Of a DNA stretch of 62,535 nt, positions 38,153 through 47,157 are shown one piece after another. The notes beneath the pieces were generated by a model. That model saw nothing but the letters and a program-made list of their open reading frames with translations. It had not been told where the DNA came from and ran no database searches. How positions within the stretch are numbered: position 1 is the stretch's first letter; each line of letters begins with the position of its first letter. Origin of the DNA: an uncultured Faecalibacterium sp. (lineage in GTDB: Bacteria; Bacillota; Clostridia; Oscillospirales; Ruminococcaceae); NCBI GenBank assembly GCA_946411155.1, contig CAMKDB010000002.1:1-62535 (forward strand). The letters are read 5' to 3'. The translations under genes and the position numbers were made by a program.

Positions 38153-40567
38153 TTGAACAGACTTGAAGAAAAACTGAAGGGCAGGAACGTTCTGCTGTAC
38201 GGAACGGGCTTCGTGGCGGAGATGGCGCTGTGCGCGTTTGAGCAACAGCAGATGACGGACCGGATCCGGGGATTTCTCGTTTCCGGCGTGCCTGCGGCGC
38301 CGTCGTTTCACGGATTCCCCGTCTTTTCTGCAGCGGACTATGCTTTCCGTGAGGATGAAGTGATCCTGCTGGCGGTCCATGACGCGCTGGTGCCGGAGAT
38401 CCGTTCCTTTCTTGAGCGGAACGGTGTCCGGAATGAGCGGATACCGCTTTATCCCTATCTGTATGAAATGATCTACGGCCACCCTGTTCGGGAGGAGACG
38501 CTGCCGCTGGCAGAACTGCTGAAGGCACAGCCGGAAGAGCCGCTCTGGATCGCGGTACGTTATCATGCTGCGCTGAGTATCCGGAGGGACGACAGGGACG
38601 GTCAGGAGCTCTATCTCCGCCTGATGAGCCTGCACTGCGGGAGGAATACCGCGGAGCGACGGCTGGAAAACCTGAAGTCGCTGATCCGGTCCGTGGAGGA
38701 AGAGGGATTCCGCCAGACGGAACCGATCCTCGTGGATGAGGATCTGCGGATCATCGACGGCCTTCACCGGACAGCCGTCTGTGCGCTGTATGGCGTGACA
38801 GAGATCCGCTGTGCGGTCGTGCGGCGCAGCGGCGCCTATGACCGTCTTCTCGGGGATGCGAACCGGCTGGAAGCCGGATACCTGCGCGCGCAGGGAATCG
38901 GGGAAGAGACTGTCGGGCTCCTGCAAAGGAGAAAATCTGAAATGACGGAGTCTGCCTCCGTACCGGAGATCTCCGTGGTGCTGCCTGCGTACAATGTGGC
39001 GGACTATGTGGACGCGTGCATGGAGAGTCTCTCAGGACAGACATACAGGAATTTCGAAGCGATTCTGATCAATGACGGATCCGCAGACGATACGGCAAAA
39101 AAGTGTGCCGAATGGGCGGCAAGGGATCCAAGGATCCGCTGGGTCGATCAGGAGAATCAAGGCGTGGCTGCCGCGCGCAACCGCGGAATCAGGGAAGCGC
39201 GGGGAAGATTCCTCGCTTTCATCGATCCGGACGACTGGGTGGACCGGAGTTATCTGGAAAAACTGCATACGGCTGCCGTTGCTGAAGAAGCGGATTTCGC
39301 CGAATGCGATCTCTGGCGCTACGATAACCGGACCGGGAAAAAGATCTACCGTGCCTGCTATGGCAGGATGGGCGTCCCTTATACACGTGAACAGCACATG
39401 AAATACGGGCCGACCGCTTCCTATAAAGCGATCTCCAGGAGAGCTCTCTGGACGGACAACGATGTGCGTTTCCCGTCCTGTTCCTTCGAGTCACCGGCGG
39501 TGTATGCCCTGATCCTGGCACTGGCAAACCGGATCGTGAGCGTGAGAGAACCGCTGTACTGGTACAGACGGTTCCGCGAGAACTCTCTGGTAGAGACCGG
39601 ATACGCGCTTGCCGGCGGCGCAGCGAACCCGACGCTGGGAACGGAGGCGATGGAGCATCTGGTTTCCGAATTCCGGCGGCTCGGTCTGTATCCGCAATAC
39701 GCGGAGACGCTGGAAGGCGTAGTCAAATACCGGCTCAACGATATCCTGGCAATGCAGTTCCACCGCCGCAGAGCGGAAGACTTTTCCGTGCTTACTTCCA
39801 ACTACGAGGAGTTCCTGAAGGGAATGTTCCCGGACTCCTGCAATTCCCGCTATTTCGTCTGGGGCGGATACAATCTGAACAGGATCCTCTCCCATATGGA
39901 TCTGATGCAGAATCCCGCATGGCGGTTCAATTTTTCCGCTGTCCCGTCCGTCGCATTCCGTTCGGACCAGACAACGGAAGTCAGCCACAGGAACCGTTAC
40001 AGAGAGATCATGGTCCGGCGGGAGATGGATCAGCAGTTCTGGAACCTGCTGGAGGAGATCCGTCCTGAATTCCTGATCTTCGACCTGATGGAGGAACGGT
40101 TCGATCTGCTTCGGTGGCGGGACCGCTTCCTGACGGACAGCGATGCCTTTGAAGGAGCGGAAACGGATCTGTCGGGATACGAGCGGATCTCAAGAAAAGA
40201 CTCCGTCTGTACGGAACTGTGGATGGAAGCCTGGAACCGCTTTGAGGAAGAAATACGGAAAACGGTTCCGGGGATCCGGCTCATCGCCGTGGAGGATTAT
40301 CTCAGTGAGACCGTGGGCGATCCTGGAAATCAGAAAGCGTTTGAAGATGTTGAAAAGATCAGGGAAACGAACCGGATCCTGAAAACATACTACGACCACC
40401 TGCGCGGAAACGAACGGATCCGGATCATTCCCGCATTCGAACAGGAACTCTATTTTACGGACCGCAATTACGAATACGGCGCGGTCCCCTCCCATCTGAA
40501 CGGGATCGTAAACGAAAAAATCGGAAAACTGGTCGAAAAAGCGATCAGGGAGGCGGTGGAAGGATGA
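38153..40567 (+). CDS. Multidomain protein: Rossmann-like + ParB-like + GT2 + DUF6270-like C-terminal domain (TTG start)
   Basis: NVLLYGTGFVAEMAL; EPILVDEDLRIIDGLHRTAVCALYGVTEIRCAVV; ISVVLPAYNVADYVDACMESLSGQTYRNFEAILINDGSADDT; FRSDQTTEVSHRNR...EIRPEFLIFDLMEERFDL. Confidence 0.82.
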   Translation: MNRLEEKLKGRNVLLYGTGFVAEMALCAFEQQQMTDRIRGFLVSGVPAAPSFHGFPVFSAADYAFREDEVILLAVHDALVPEIRSFLERNGVRNERIPLYPYLYEMIYGHPVREETLPLAELLKAQPEEPLWIAVRYHAALSIRRDDRDGQELYLRLMSLHCGRNTAERRLENLKSLIRSVEEEGFRQTEPILVDEDLRIIDGLHRTAVCALYGVTEIRCAVVRRSGAYDRLLGDANRLEAGYLRAQGIGEETVGLLQRRKSEMTESASVPEISVVLPAYNVADYVDACMESLSGQTYRNFEAILINDGSADDTAKKCAEWAARDPRIRWVDQENQGVAAARNRGIREARGRFLAFIDPDDWVDRSYLEKLHTAAVAEEADFAECDLWRYDNRTGKKIYRACYGRMGVPYTREQHMKYGPTASYKAISRRALWTDNDVRFPSCSFESPAVYALILALANRIVSVREPLYWYRRFRENSLVETGYALAGGAANPTLGTEAMEHLVSEFRRLGLYPQYAETLEGVVKYRLNDILAMQFHRRRAEDFSVLTSNYEEFLKGMFPDSCNSRYFVWGGYNLNRILSHMDLMQNPAWRFNFSAVPSVAFRSDQTTEVSHRNRYREIMVRREMDQQFWNLLEEIRPEFLIFDLMEERFDLLRWRDRFLTDSDAFEGAETDLSGYERISRKDSVCTELWMEAWNRFEEEIRKTVPGIRLIAVEDYLSETVGDPGNQKAFEDVEKIRETNRILKTYYDHLRGNERIRIIPAFEQELYFTDRNYEYGAVPSHLNGIVNEKIGKLVEKAIREAVEG

Positions 40568-40992
40568 AGCATTATCACATCGGTCTTTTGATGGGGGTGT
40601 TCGACATGTATCATGTCGGGCATCTGAACCTCATCCAGAGAGCAAAGGAACACTGTGATTACCTGCGGGTCGGCGTCCTGACGGACGAACTGGTGCGGAA
40701 ATTCAAGGGCCATGACCCCGTCATTTCCCAGGAAGACCGCAAACGGATCCTGGAATCTGTCCGCTATGTGGACGAGGTCGTGCTGATCGATGAGACTTCC
40801 AGACTTCATGAGTGGCACCAGAGGCCTTTCGATTGCTTTTTCTCCGGCGACGACTATTCCGGGAACCCGTACTGGGACTGGGAGAAGAAAGAACTGAACA
40901 AACTGGGTGCAGATATCCAGTTTTTCCCGTATACTGAATCCATCAGTTCAACGATGATCCGGGAGCGGATCGGAAAGGGTGAGGACCAATGA
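40564..40992 (+). CDS. TagD-like cytidylyltransferase
   Basis: LLMGVFDMYHVGHLNLIQRAKEHCDYLRVGVLTDE; TESISSTMIRERI. Confidence 0.9.
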   Translation: MKHYHIGLLMGVFDMYHVGHLNLIQRAKEHCDYLRVGVLTDELVRKFKGHDPVISQEDRKRILESVRYVDEVVLIDETSRLHEWHQRPFDCFFSGDDYSGNPYWDWEKKELNKLGADIQFFPYTESISSTMIRERIGKGEDQ

Positions 40993-41921
40993 GGATCATG
41001 GTGACCGGCGGAGCCGGATTTATCGGGTATCATCTGTGCAGACGGCATCTTCTGAACGGGGATGAAGTGGTCTGTGTGGATAACCTTTCCTCCGGAAGAA
41101 GGGAAAATGTGGAGGAACTGAAGCAATTTCCGGGCTTCTCCTTCATCGAAGCGGACGTGATCGACCTGCCGAAGGTCCCTGTGGACAGGATATACAATCT
41201 GGCCTGCCCTGCCAGTCCGCCCTATTATCAGAAAGACCCGATCCACACGGCGATGACCTGCGTGCTCGGCGCGAAGAACGTGCTGGATCTCGCCGATGAA
41301 TGCGGGGCGGTCGTCCTTCAGGCGAGCACCAGCGAAGTCTACGGCGAACCGCTGATCCATCCGCAGATGGAGTCATACCGCGGCAATGTCAATCCGCACG
41401 GGATCCGTTCCTGCTATGACGAGGGAAAGCGGATGGCGGAAACGCTGTTTTTCGATTACAACCGGATGCATGGGACGAAGATCAAAGTTGTGCGCATCTT
41501 CAACACATACGGTCCATATATGGACCGGAACGACGGACGCGTCGTGTCCAATTTCATCAACCAGGCGATCCGGGATCTGCCGATCACGCTTTACGGCGAC
41601 GGCGGACAGACGCGAAGCTTCTGCTACGTCTCTGACACGGTGGAGGCGATCGTACGCATGATGGAGAGCGAGGAAGACTTCCTGGGTCCGGTCAACATCG
41701 GAAATCCGGCGGAGATCACGGTGCGAAGACTGGCTGAGATGGTGAAAGAGCGGACGGGTTCCGCTTCGGAACTCTGTTTCTGCGAACTGCCTCAGGACGA
41801 CCCGACCAGAAGAAGACCTGACATCACACTGGCAAAGGAAAAACTGGACTGGGCTCCTGCAGTTCCCATCGAAAAAGGATTGGATGAGACAGTCGCCTAT
41901 TTCCAGAGGATCCGGGAGTAA
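40989..41921 (+). CDS. NAD-dependent epimerase/dehydratase, UDP-glucuronate decarboxylase-like
   Basis: IMVTGGAGFIGYHLCRRHL; YNLACPASPPYYQKDPIHT; QASTSEVYGEP; GIRSCYDEGKRMAETLFFDYNRMHG; FNTYGPYM. Confidence 0.9.
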   Translation: MRIMVTGGAGFIGYHLCRRHLLNGDEVVCVDNLSSGRRENVEELKQFPGFSFIEADVIDLPKVPVDRIYNLACPASPPYYQKDPIHTAMTCVLGAKNVLDLADECGAVVLQASTSEVYGEPLIHPQMESYRGNVNPHGIRSCYDEGKRMAETLFFDYNRMHGTKIKVVRIFNTYGPYMDRNDGRVVSNFINQAIRDLPITLYGDGGQTRSFCYVSDTVEAIVRMMESEEDFLGPVNIGNPAEITVRRLAEMVKERTGSASELCFCELPQDDPTRRRPDITLAKEKLDWAPAVPIEKGLDETVAYFQRIRE

Positions 41922-42112
41922 CGATTCTTCCGCTTCAGGAAAACAAGAATGCTGGACATTTGCCGCGATCATCTGCATACTGTATAAGGACAGAGGTGTG
42001 TCCACGAGTCGGCCAACCGATTGCAGCACCGGAAGGTCGATCTGCACAGGAAGAAGATTAGCATGCTGAATATCAATCAAACAGTCGAAGAGGGAAAACT
42101 AATATAAAAAAC

Positions 42113-42157
42113 AGACTCCGGGAAACAGGCTTTCTTCCTGTTCCCGGAGTTTTTTTG
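42113..42157. terminator. Rho-independent terminator
   Basis: ACTCCGGGAAACAGG ctttctt CCTGTTCCCGGAGT TTTTTT. Confidence 0.9.
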
Positions 42158-42180
42158 TGCAGTTAACGGCAAGTGCGCTG

Positions 42181-42999
42181 TCAGAGCGCGCCTTTGGGAC
42201 AGTTCTTCACGCATTCCATACATAGAATGCATTCGGTTCCGTTTTTTCTTTTCCGTGTATTGTCTGTGACATCCACATCCATCGGGCACACGCGCTTGCA
42301 TTTTCCGCAGGAGATGCACTTTTCCTTGTCGCATTTCACCCGGAAAAGAGCGAAATAACTCATGGGCTTCAGGAATACGGTGACGGGACAGAGATATTTG
42401 CAGAACGCGCGATTGTCTTTCAGTGCATATGCGAGAACGATTCCCGCAGCATAGTACAGAACATTGCCGATGATGAATGCCCGGAACATGATCTGCTCGA
42501 GGCTGCCTACATGTGCCAGAAACAGCGCGGAAACGAAGATCAGCGACAGAGCGAAGGTGACGTACCGGACCCAGCCCCATTTCTTCCGGGGCTGTGCCGG
42601 GGTCTTGTAGGGAAGCAGATCCAGGATCATCGCGGTCCAGCACGCGTAGCCGCACCATCCCCTCCCGAAGATCAGCGGCCCAAAGATCTTCGCCACCGCG
42701 TAATGGATCGTCGCCGCTTCGAAAACACCGGTGAAGAGATAGTACCAGAAGCCCTCGATCTGCATATTTTCCCCGCAGATCAGGCCGAGATAGACCAGCA
42801 TGTAAAGGCCGACAAGCAACTGAACGACCCGCCGGGCATATTTGTATTTCCGGATGAAAAGAAACATTCCCAGTGCGATCGAACAGCCGATATAGCTGAA
42901 GTTAAAGAGGTAGAAGATGTTGTTCTTGGCCAGCCACAGCGTGACGGCGACCGTCTCAAAAACTGCCAGCATAATGAGCGGTGCGAAATATTTTTTCAT
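42181..42999 (-). CDS. Polytopic membrane 4Fe-4S binding protein (NapH/NosR-like)
   Basis: Several TMs; FGPLIFGRGWCGYACWTAMILDLLPY; CISCGKCKRVCPMDV; CILCMECVKNCPKGAL. Confidence 0.88.
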   Translation of the reverse strand: MKKYFAPLIMLAVFETVAVTLWLAKNNIFYLFNFSYIGCSIALGMFLFIRKYKYARRVVQLLVGLYMLVYLGLICGENMQIEGFWYYLFTGVFEAATIHYAVAKIFGPLIFGRGWCGYACWTAMILDLLPYKTPAQPRKKWGWVRYVTFALSLIFVSALFLAHVGSLEQIMFRAFIIGNVLYYAAGIVLAYALKDNRAFCKYLCPVTVFLKPMSYFALFRVKCDKEKCISCGKCKRVCPMDVDVTDNTRKRKNGTECILCMECVKNCPKGAL

Positions 43000-43616
43000 G
43001 TTGCTTCTCCCTGTGATCGTACGGTCGCTTTGACAGCGCCGTGGCAATGGATCCTGACGACGCGGTTCCCGTCGTTCTCCGAGATCCGTTGCAGCGTTTC
43101 CAGAAAAGGTGTGACGAACGCAGGCCTGCGCTTGCCGAGGACGCGGAAGATCTCCGGCGACTCCATCCGGACGCGGTCATCTCCGTCGGTCAGAAGTTTT
43201 TCAAAGACCGGCATGTGATCCGCATAAATGTCAGGCGAGTTCACGGCGATATTCTCCGATGCCCAGATGAAACTCAGCCGAACATTCGGATCGGGATCGG
43301 ACGCAAAACGGAACATGTCAGCCCAGTAGGGCTCGATTCGGGAAAAACTCCCTCTTCCGATCCGGCCGAAGGCGTTGACTGCGCGCTCCCGCAGCAACGG
43401 TTCCGGACTCTCGAAAAAAACTGCGATCTTCGGGACGGCGTCCTCCACGGACGACGGATCGGACAATCCCATCTCGCCGAGCAGCCAGATCGCCTTTGCC
43501 CGGATCCTCACAGAATCATTGGCGAGAAGAGAAATCACGAACGGGATCTGCTCTTTCCACAGATCCCGGTCTTTCGTCAACGACACTAGTTCATCGTAAA
43601 GGTCTTTTTCTTTCAC
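42996..43616 (-). CDS. HEAT-repeat domain protein
   Basis: Repeated SVRIRAKAIWLLGEMG / PLLRERAVNAFGRIGRG / DPNVRLSFIWASENIA helical pairs; 4-nt overlap with downstream Fe-S gene. Confidence 0.78.
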   Translation of the reverse strand: MKEKDLYDELVSLTKDRDLWKEQIPFVISLLANDSVRIRAKAIWLLGEMGLSDPSSVEDAVPKIAVFFESPEPLLRERAVNAFGRIGRGSFSRIEPYWADMFRFASDPDPNVRLSFIWASENIAVNSPDIYADHMPVFEKLLTDGDDRVRMESPEIFRVLGKRRPAFVTPFLETLQRISENDGNRVVRIHCHGAVKATVRSQGEAT

Positions 43617-43668
43617 CCTTCATCTCTCCTGGAGTCGGTCTGCAGTCTATCTTATCACAATCCCCGTG

Positions 43669-46380
43669 TCACAGACAGGCAAACAGTTCATCCAGCCGGT
43701 CCAGCTCCGCATCTGTTTTTTTCTCGATGTAGGAGACCTGCAGGTTCCGCAGGGAATAATCCTGGAAGGCATCCGTCAGCTGAAGGATCTGCGGGAATTC
43801 CCTGCGAAGGATCTTCTTCGCACCGGGATGGGAGAAAAGATCTCTCAGCGGTGTATCCGTAGAGAAGGTCTTTTCCAGGGATGAAGTCAGCTCATAATCG
43901 TAGCGGTAGGTTCCCGGGCCGACGGTGAAGGGTTCTTTCCCGCTGCGGGGGAGCGTAATGTCTGCCGAGCATCCGAAAGGAACGGTGACGCACAGACAGA
44001 CGTGTTCCGGATCCGGGAGTTCCCAGGAGACCAGATAGCGCCCCGATGCGGTGTCCGCATCCAGATGTGCGGAGCGGAGATGCCAGTTCAGTCGCGGTGC
44101 GATGACTGCCTTTCGGAAACCGGGAGCGTCTTCGCAGGGACGGAGCCCCGCAACGTCTCCGAAGAGCCAGTCGGCAACGGAACCGTAGGAATAGTGGTTG
44201 AGACTGTTCATCCCGGTGGAACTGATATGGCCGTCCGGCAGAACGCTGTTCCACCGCTCCCAAACGGTGGTAGCGCCCATCTTCACTTCGTAAAGCCAGC
44301 CGGGATACTCCTCATACAGCAGGATCCTGAAGGCCTGATCTTCCATGCCGTTCCCGCTCAGGACCGGGCAGAGCAGAGGCGTGCCTGTGAATCCGGTGGT
44401 GAGCGTGCCGTCGCTGCGTTCCAGCAGCGTCATGAGCAATTCCCTTGCACGTTCTGGGTCGGCGAGACCTTCGGAAAGCGTCAGCAGCGCCGCGGTCTGT
44501 GTAGGGATGCAGCATCTGCCGGAAGGAGAATAGTATTCCTGTCGGATGCCCTGTAGGATGCGCTCCGCGAGGGCGGAATACCGCTCCGCGTCCGCGTCGC
44601 GCCCAAGCAATTCCGCGGCTTTGGCGCACAGCATGGCGCTCTTGCGGTAGAAGACGTCGTTCAGAAACGCTTCATCCGTGGCACCGCGCATTCCGTTGGG
44701 ATCCCACGGCGCATCCAGAGACAGCCAGTCCCCGTAGCTGAAATGGCGCCGCCAGCCGTGATCTTCCCCGTCCAGACGGGTGATATAGTCGACCCATGCA
44801 GTCATGGAGGGGTAGGCGTCCCGGAGAATCGAAAGGTCTCCGGAATGCAGATACATCGTCCAGGGAATGATCGTGGCGGCGTCGCCCCAGATACTGGAGC
44901 AGTTCCCGCTGAGATCGGTGTTGGGAATATAGTCCGGAACCCTGCCGCCGTCCGTTTGCTGTTCCAGCGCCATATCATGGAGGTATTTCCCGTAAAAGAC
45001 GATGGGATCGGTGAGATAGCAAGCGGTGGAAGCGAATACCTGTGCGTCGCCGGTCCATCCCATACGCTCATCCCGCTGCGGGCAGTCTGTGGGAACATCC
45101 AGAAAATTCGATTTCATGCCCCACCTGATGTTCTCTGTCAGGCGGTCGATGCCGGGGTGTCCGAAACGGAGCGTGCTCCGGTCTGTGAGTTCCGAATACA
45201 GGGCGAACGCCGTGAAATCCTCCGGCTCGAAATGGGTAAGCCCCTCGATCTTTACATACCGGAATCCGTAGAAAGTGAAGCGCGGCTCCAGCACCGCCTC
45301 CCCTCCGCTGACGTAGTCATATTCCGCACGCGCGGAGCGGAGATTGTCCTGATAGAAATTCCCGTCCTGGAGGATCTCCCCGAACCGGAGCCGGATCCTT
45401 GTCCCGGCAGGTTCCCGGACATGAAGCCGGAAACTTCCTGCAAGATTCTGCCCGATATCCAGAACGGTCTCGCCCGAAGGCGTACGGATCACTTCCGCCA
45501 CCGGGAATGTTTCATGAGCGCGGACCGGAAGACTGTATCTGGCGGTAAGGGCACCTTCGGGCTGCATCGCAAGAACAGCAGGTTCCGGGTCAGTCTCCGG
45601 AAGAGTATCGTCCCGGTGCTCGCCGTCGTAGATGTTGGAGAAGGTGATGGACGAGCGGCGGACAGTCCAGTCTCCGTCCGTTCCGAGGACGGTTTCGCTG
45701 CCGTCCGCGTGCGCGATCCGGATCTCTGCAATCAGTTTCCATTCGGATCCGTAACACGGCTTCGCGTCCGTGGAGAATCCGAACCGTCCTTTGTACCAGC
45801 CGTTTCCAAGAAGAACAGAGAGCGTTCCGCCTTCCCGGACCTGTTCCGTCAGGTCGAAGGTCTGGTACTGGCACCACAGGTGATAGTCATTGAAATAAGG
45901 GGTGAGATATTCATCTCCGATCTTCTGACCGTTGAAAGAGGCCTCGTACAGACCGAGTCCGCAGATGTAGAGGCGCGCCCGGACCGCGTCGGGATGCGCG
46001 GGGATCTGCGTCCCGAAGACCGGATGGCGCGGCTGGCTGCTGTCGCAGGAGATCCAACGCGCATTCCAGTTTTCGTCCATTTTTCCGGTTTCGAACCATT
46101 GCTCCTCACTGACGGCTTCTTCGCCGGCATCAGTGCGGACGGAAACAGTCCAGGTATAGCGCGTGCGCGGGCGCAGCGCAACGGGGATCTCAGCAGCGAG
46201 CGGATTCAGATCCGCCCATCCGGTATCCGCCTCGATACCACGATCCGAACGGATAAGGATCCGCGCGGCGGTCTGACATGTCCCGCGGCTTTCTTCGACG
46301 TTCCAGGAGAAGACCGTCTTCTCCATGGCGAACCCCAAAGGGCTTGTAAGGTGATTAACCCGGCATTTGGTGAGGATCAT
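43669..46380 (-). CDS. Alpha-L-rhamnosidase (GH78-like)
   Basis: ARWISCDSSQ; GLGLYEASFNGQKIGDEYLTPYFNDYHLWCQYQTFD; NFLDVPTDCPQRDERMGWTGDAQVF; TTVWERWNS; SLNHYSYGSVADWLF. Confidence 0.95.
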   Translation of the reverse strand: MILTKCRVNHLTSPLGFAMEKTVFSWNVEESRGTCQTAARILIRSDRGIEADTGWADLNPLAAEIPVALRPRTRYTWTVSVRTDAGEEAVSEEQWFETGKMDENWNARWISCDSSQPRHPVFGTQIPAHPDAVRARLYICGLGLYEASFNGQKIGDEYLTPYFNDYHLWCQYQTFDLTEQVREGGTLSVLLGNGWYKGRFGFSTDAKPCYGSEWKLIAEIRIAHADGSETVLGTDGDWTVRRSSITFSNIYDGEHRDDTLPETDPEPAVLAMQPEGALTARYSLPVRAHETFPVAEVIRTPSGETVLDIGQNLAGSFRLHVREPAGTRIRLRFGEILQDGNFYQDNLRSARAEYDYVSGGEAVLEPRFTFYGFRYVKIEGLTHFEPEDFTAFALYSELTDRSTLRFGHPGIDRLTENIRWGMKSNFLDVPTDCPQRDERMGWTGDAQVFASTACYLTDPIVFYGKYLHDMALEQQTDGGRVPDYIPNTDLSGNCSSIWGDAATIIPWTMYLHSGDLSILRDAYPSMTAWVDYITRLDGEDHGWRRHFSYGDWLSLDAPWDPNGMRGATDEAFLNDVFYRKSAMLCAKAAELLGRDADAERYSALAERILQGIRQEYYSPSGRCCIPTQTAALLTLSEGLADPERARELLMTLLERSDGTLTTGFTGTPLLCPVLSGNGMEDQAFRILLYEEYPGWLYEVKMGATTVWERWNSVLPDGHISSTGMNSLNHYSYGSVADWLFGDVAGLRPCEDAPGFRKAVIAPRLNWHLRSAHLDADTASGRYLVSWELPDPEHVCLCVTVPFGCSADITLPRSGKEPFTVGPGTYRYDYELTSSLEKTFSTDTPLRDLFSHPGAKKILRREFPQILQLTDAFQDYSLRNLQVSYIEKKTDAELDRLDELFACL

Positions 46381-46423
46381 CGATCGGCCTCCGATATTTT
46401 CTTAATCATTCTTGCAGAGAGGG

Positions 46424-46457
46424 AAAACCCCGCACCCGGTAATGCGGACGTGCGGGG
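46424..46457 (-). terminator. Rho-independent terminator (minus strand)
   Basis: Minus strand: CCCCGCAC..GTGCGGGG then TTTT. Confidence 0.65.
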
Positions 46458-46466
46458 CTGAATCTT

Positions 46467-46793
46467 TTACGCAGGGCGGACCATGTCCCGTACACCCGGG
46501 ACGTAGCGGATCCGGAGCTGCTGACCTCTGTCGTACGTAACGTCGGCAGTGAGGCTCAAAGGACTTTCCAGTGTCTCACCGTCTTCGGTCATATAGCGGA
46601 CATAGGTGGTGTATGAAGAGGACAACGTATCCGGATCCCAGATCTCCTCGATCCGGGAAACCACGGCGTCGGTGACGATCCCTTCCGAATCGATGCGTTT
46701 CGCCTTCTTCAGTGCGCGTACAGCCTGTACGAGAAAGAGGATGACCGCAGCGGCACCAAGGACCCATTCCAAATGCTCTGAGAGAAAGTTCAT
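46467..46793 (-). CDS. Small membrane protein (DUF3592-like)
   Basis: N-terminal TM; GIVTDAVVSRIEEIWD...YTTYVRYMTEDGETLESPLS...YDRGQQLRIRYVPG. Confidence 0.7.
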   Translation of the reverse strand: MNFLSEHLEWVLGAAAVILFLVQAVRALKKAKRIDSEGIVTDAVVSRIEEIWDPDTLSSSYTTYVRYMTEDGETLESPLSLTADVTYDRGQQLRIRYVPGVRDMVRPA

Positions 46794-46846
46794 AAATCCT
46801 CCTGTTTTTCGTTATTTATCCCGCGGGGTCTGTGCCCCGATCGGCA

Positions 46847-47041
46847 TTATTTTTTGACGGGGCCCCCCGGCCCGGCAAGCGCGGGTTCAAAGCCTGCATT
46901 TTCCAGAATGGGATAGCCCTGTGTCAGATCCAGTTCCTGATGGATGTCTTCGTAACTGCTCATGCCGCTGATCCGGTCTGCGTCTTCGGGGTAGGCTTCC
47001 AGATAGGCCGTGAAACAGGTATCGAAATCGTCAAGGCTCAC
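46847..47041 (-). CDS. Short hypothetical ORF (GTG start), possibly a gene remnant
   Basis: 64-aa ORF MSLDDFDTCFTAYLEAYPEDADRISGMSSYEDIHQELDL; preceded by a short overlapping ORF from GTG 47117. Confidence 0.35.
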   Translation of the reverse strand: MSLDDFDTCFTAYLEAYPEDADRISGMSSYEDIHQELDLTQGYPILENAGFEPALAGPGGPVKK

Positions 47042-47157
47042 GCCGGCCTAATCGAGCGCATGGCGGCTCACCGGGAATTGCCTTCTTTATCGATGATCCC
47101 GCGTGTCCGTACTTCACAGTCCCTCCGGGAGGGTGGATACCGTTGATTATCCTCGGG

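Noticed and set aside
44743-46461. 572-aa plus-strand ORF opposite the rhamnosidase
   Set aside because: Antisense shadow ORF without recognisable motifs
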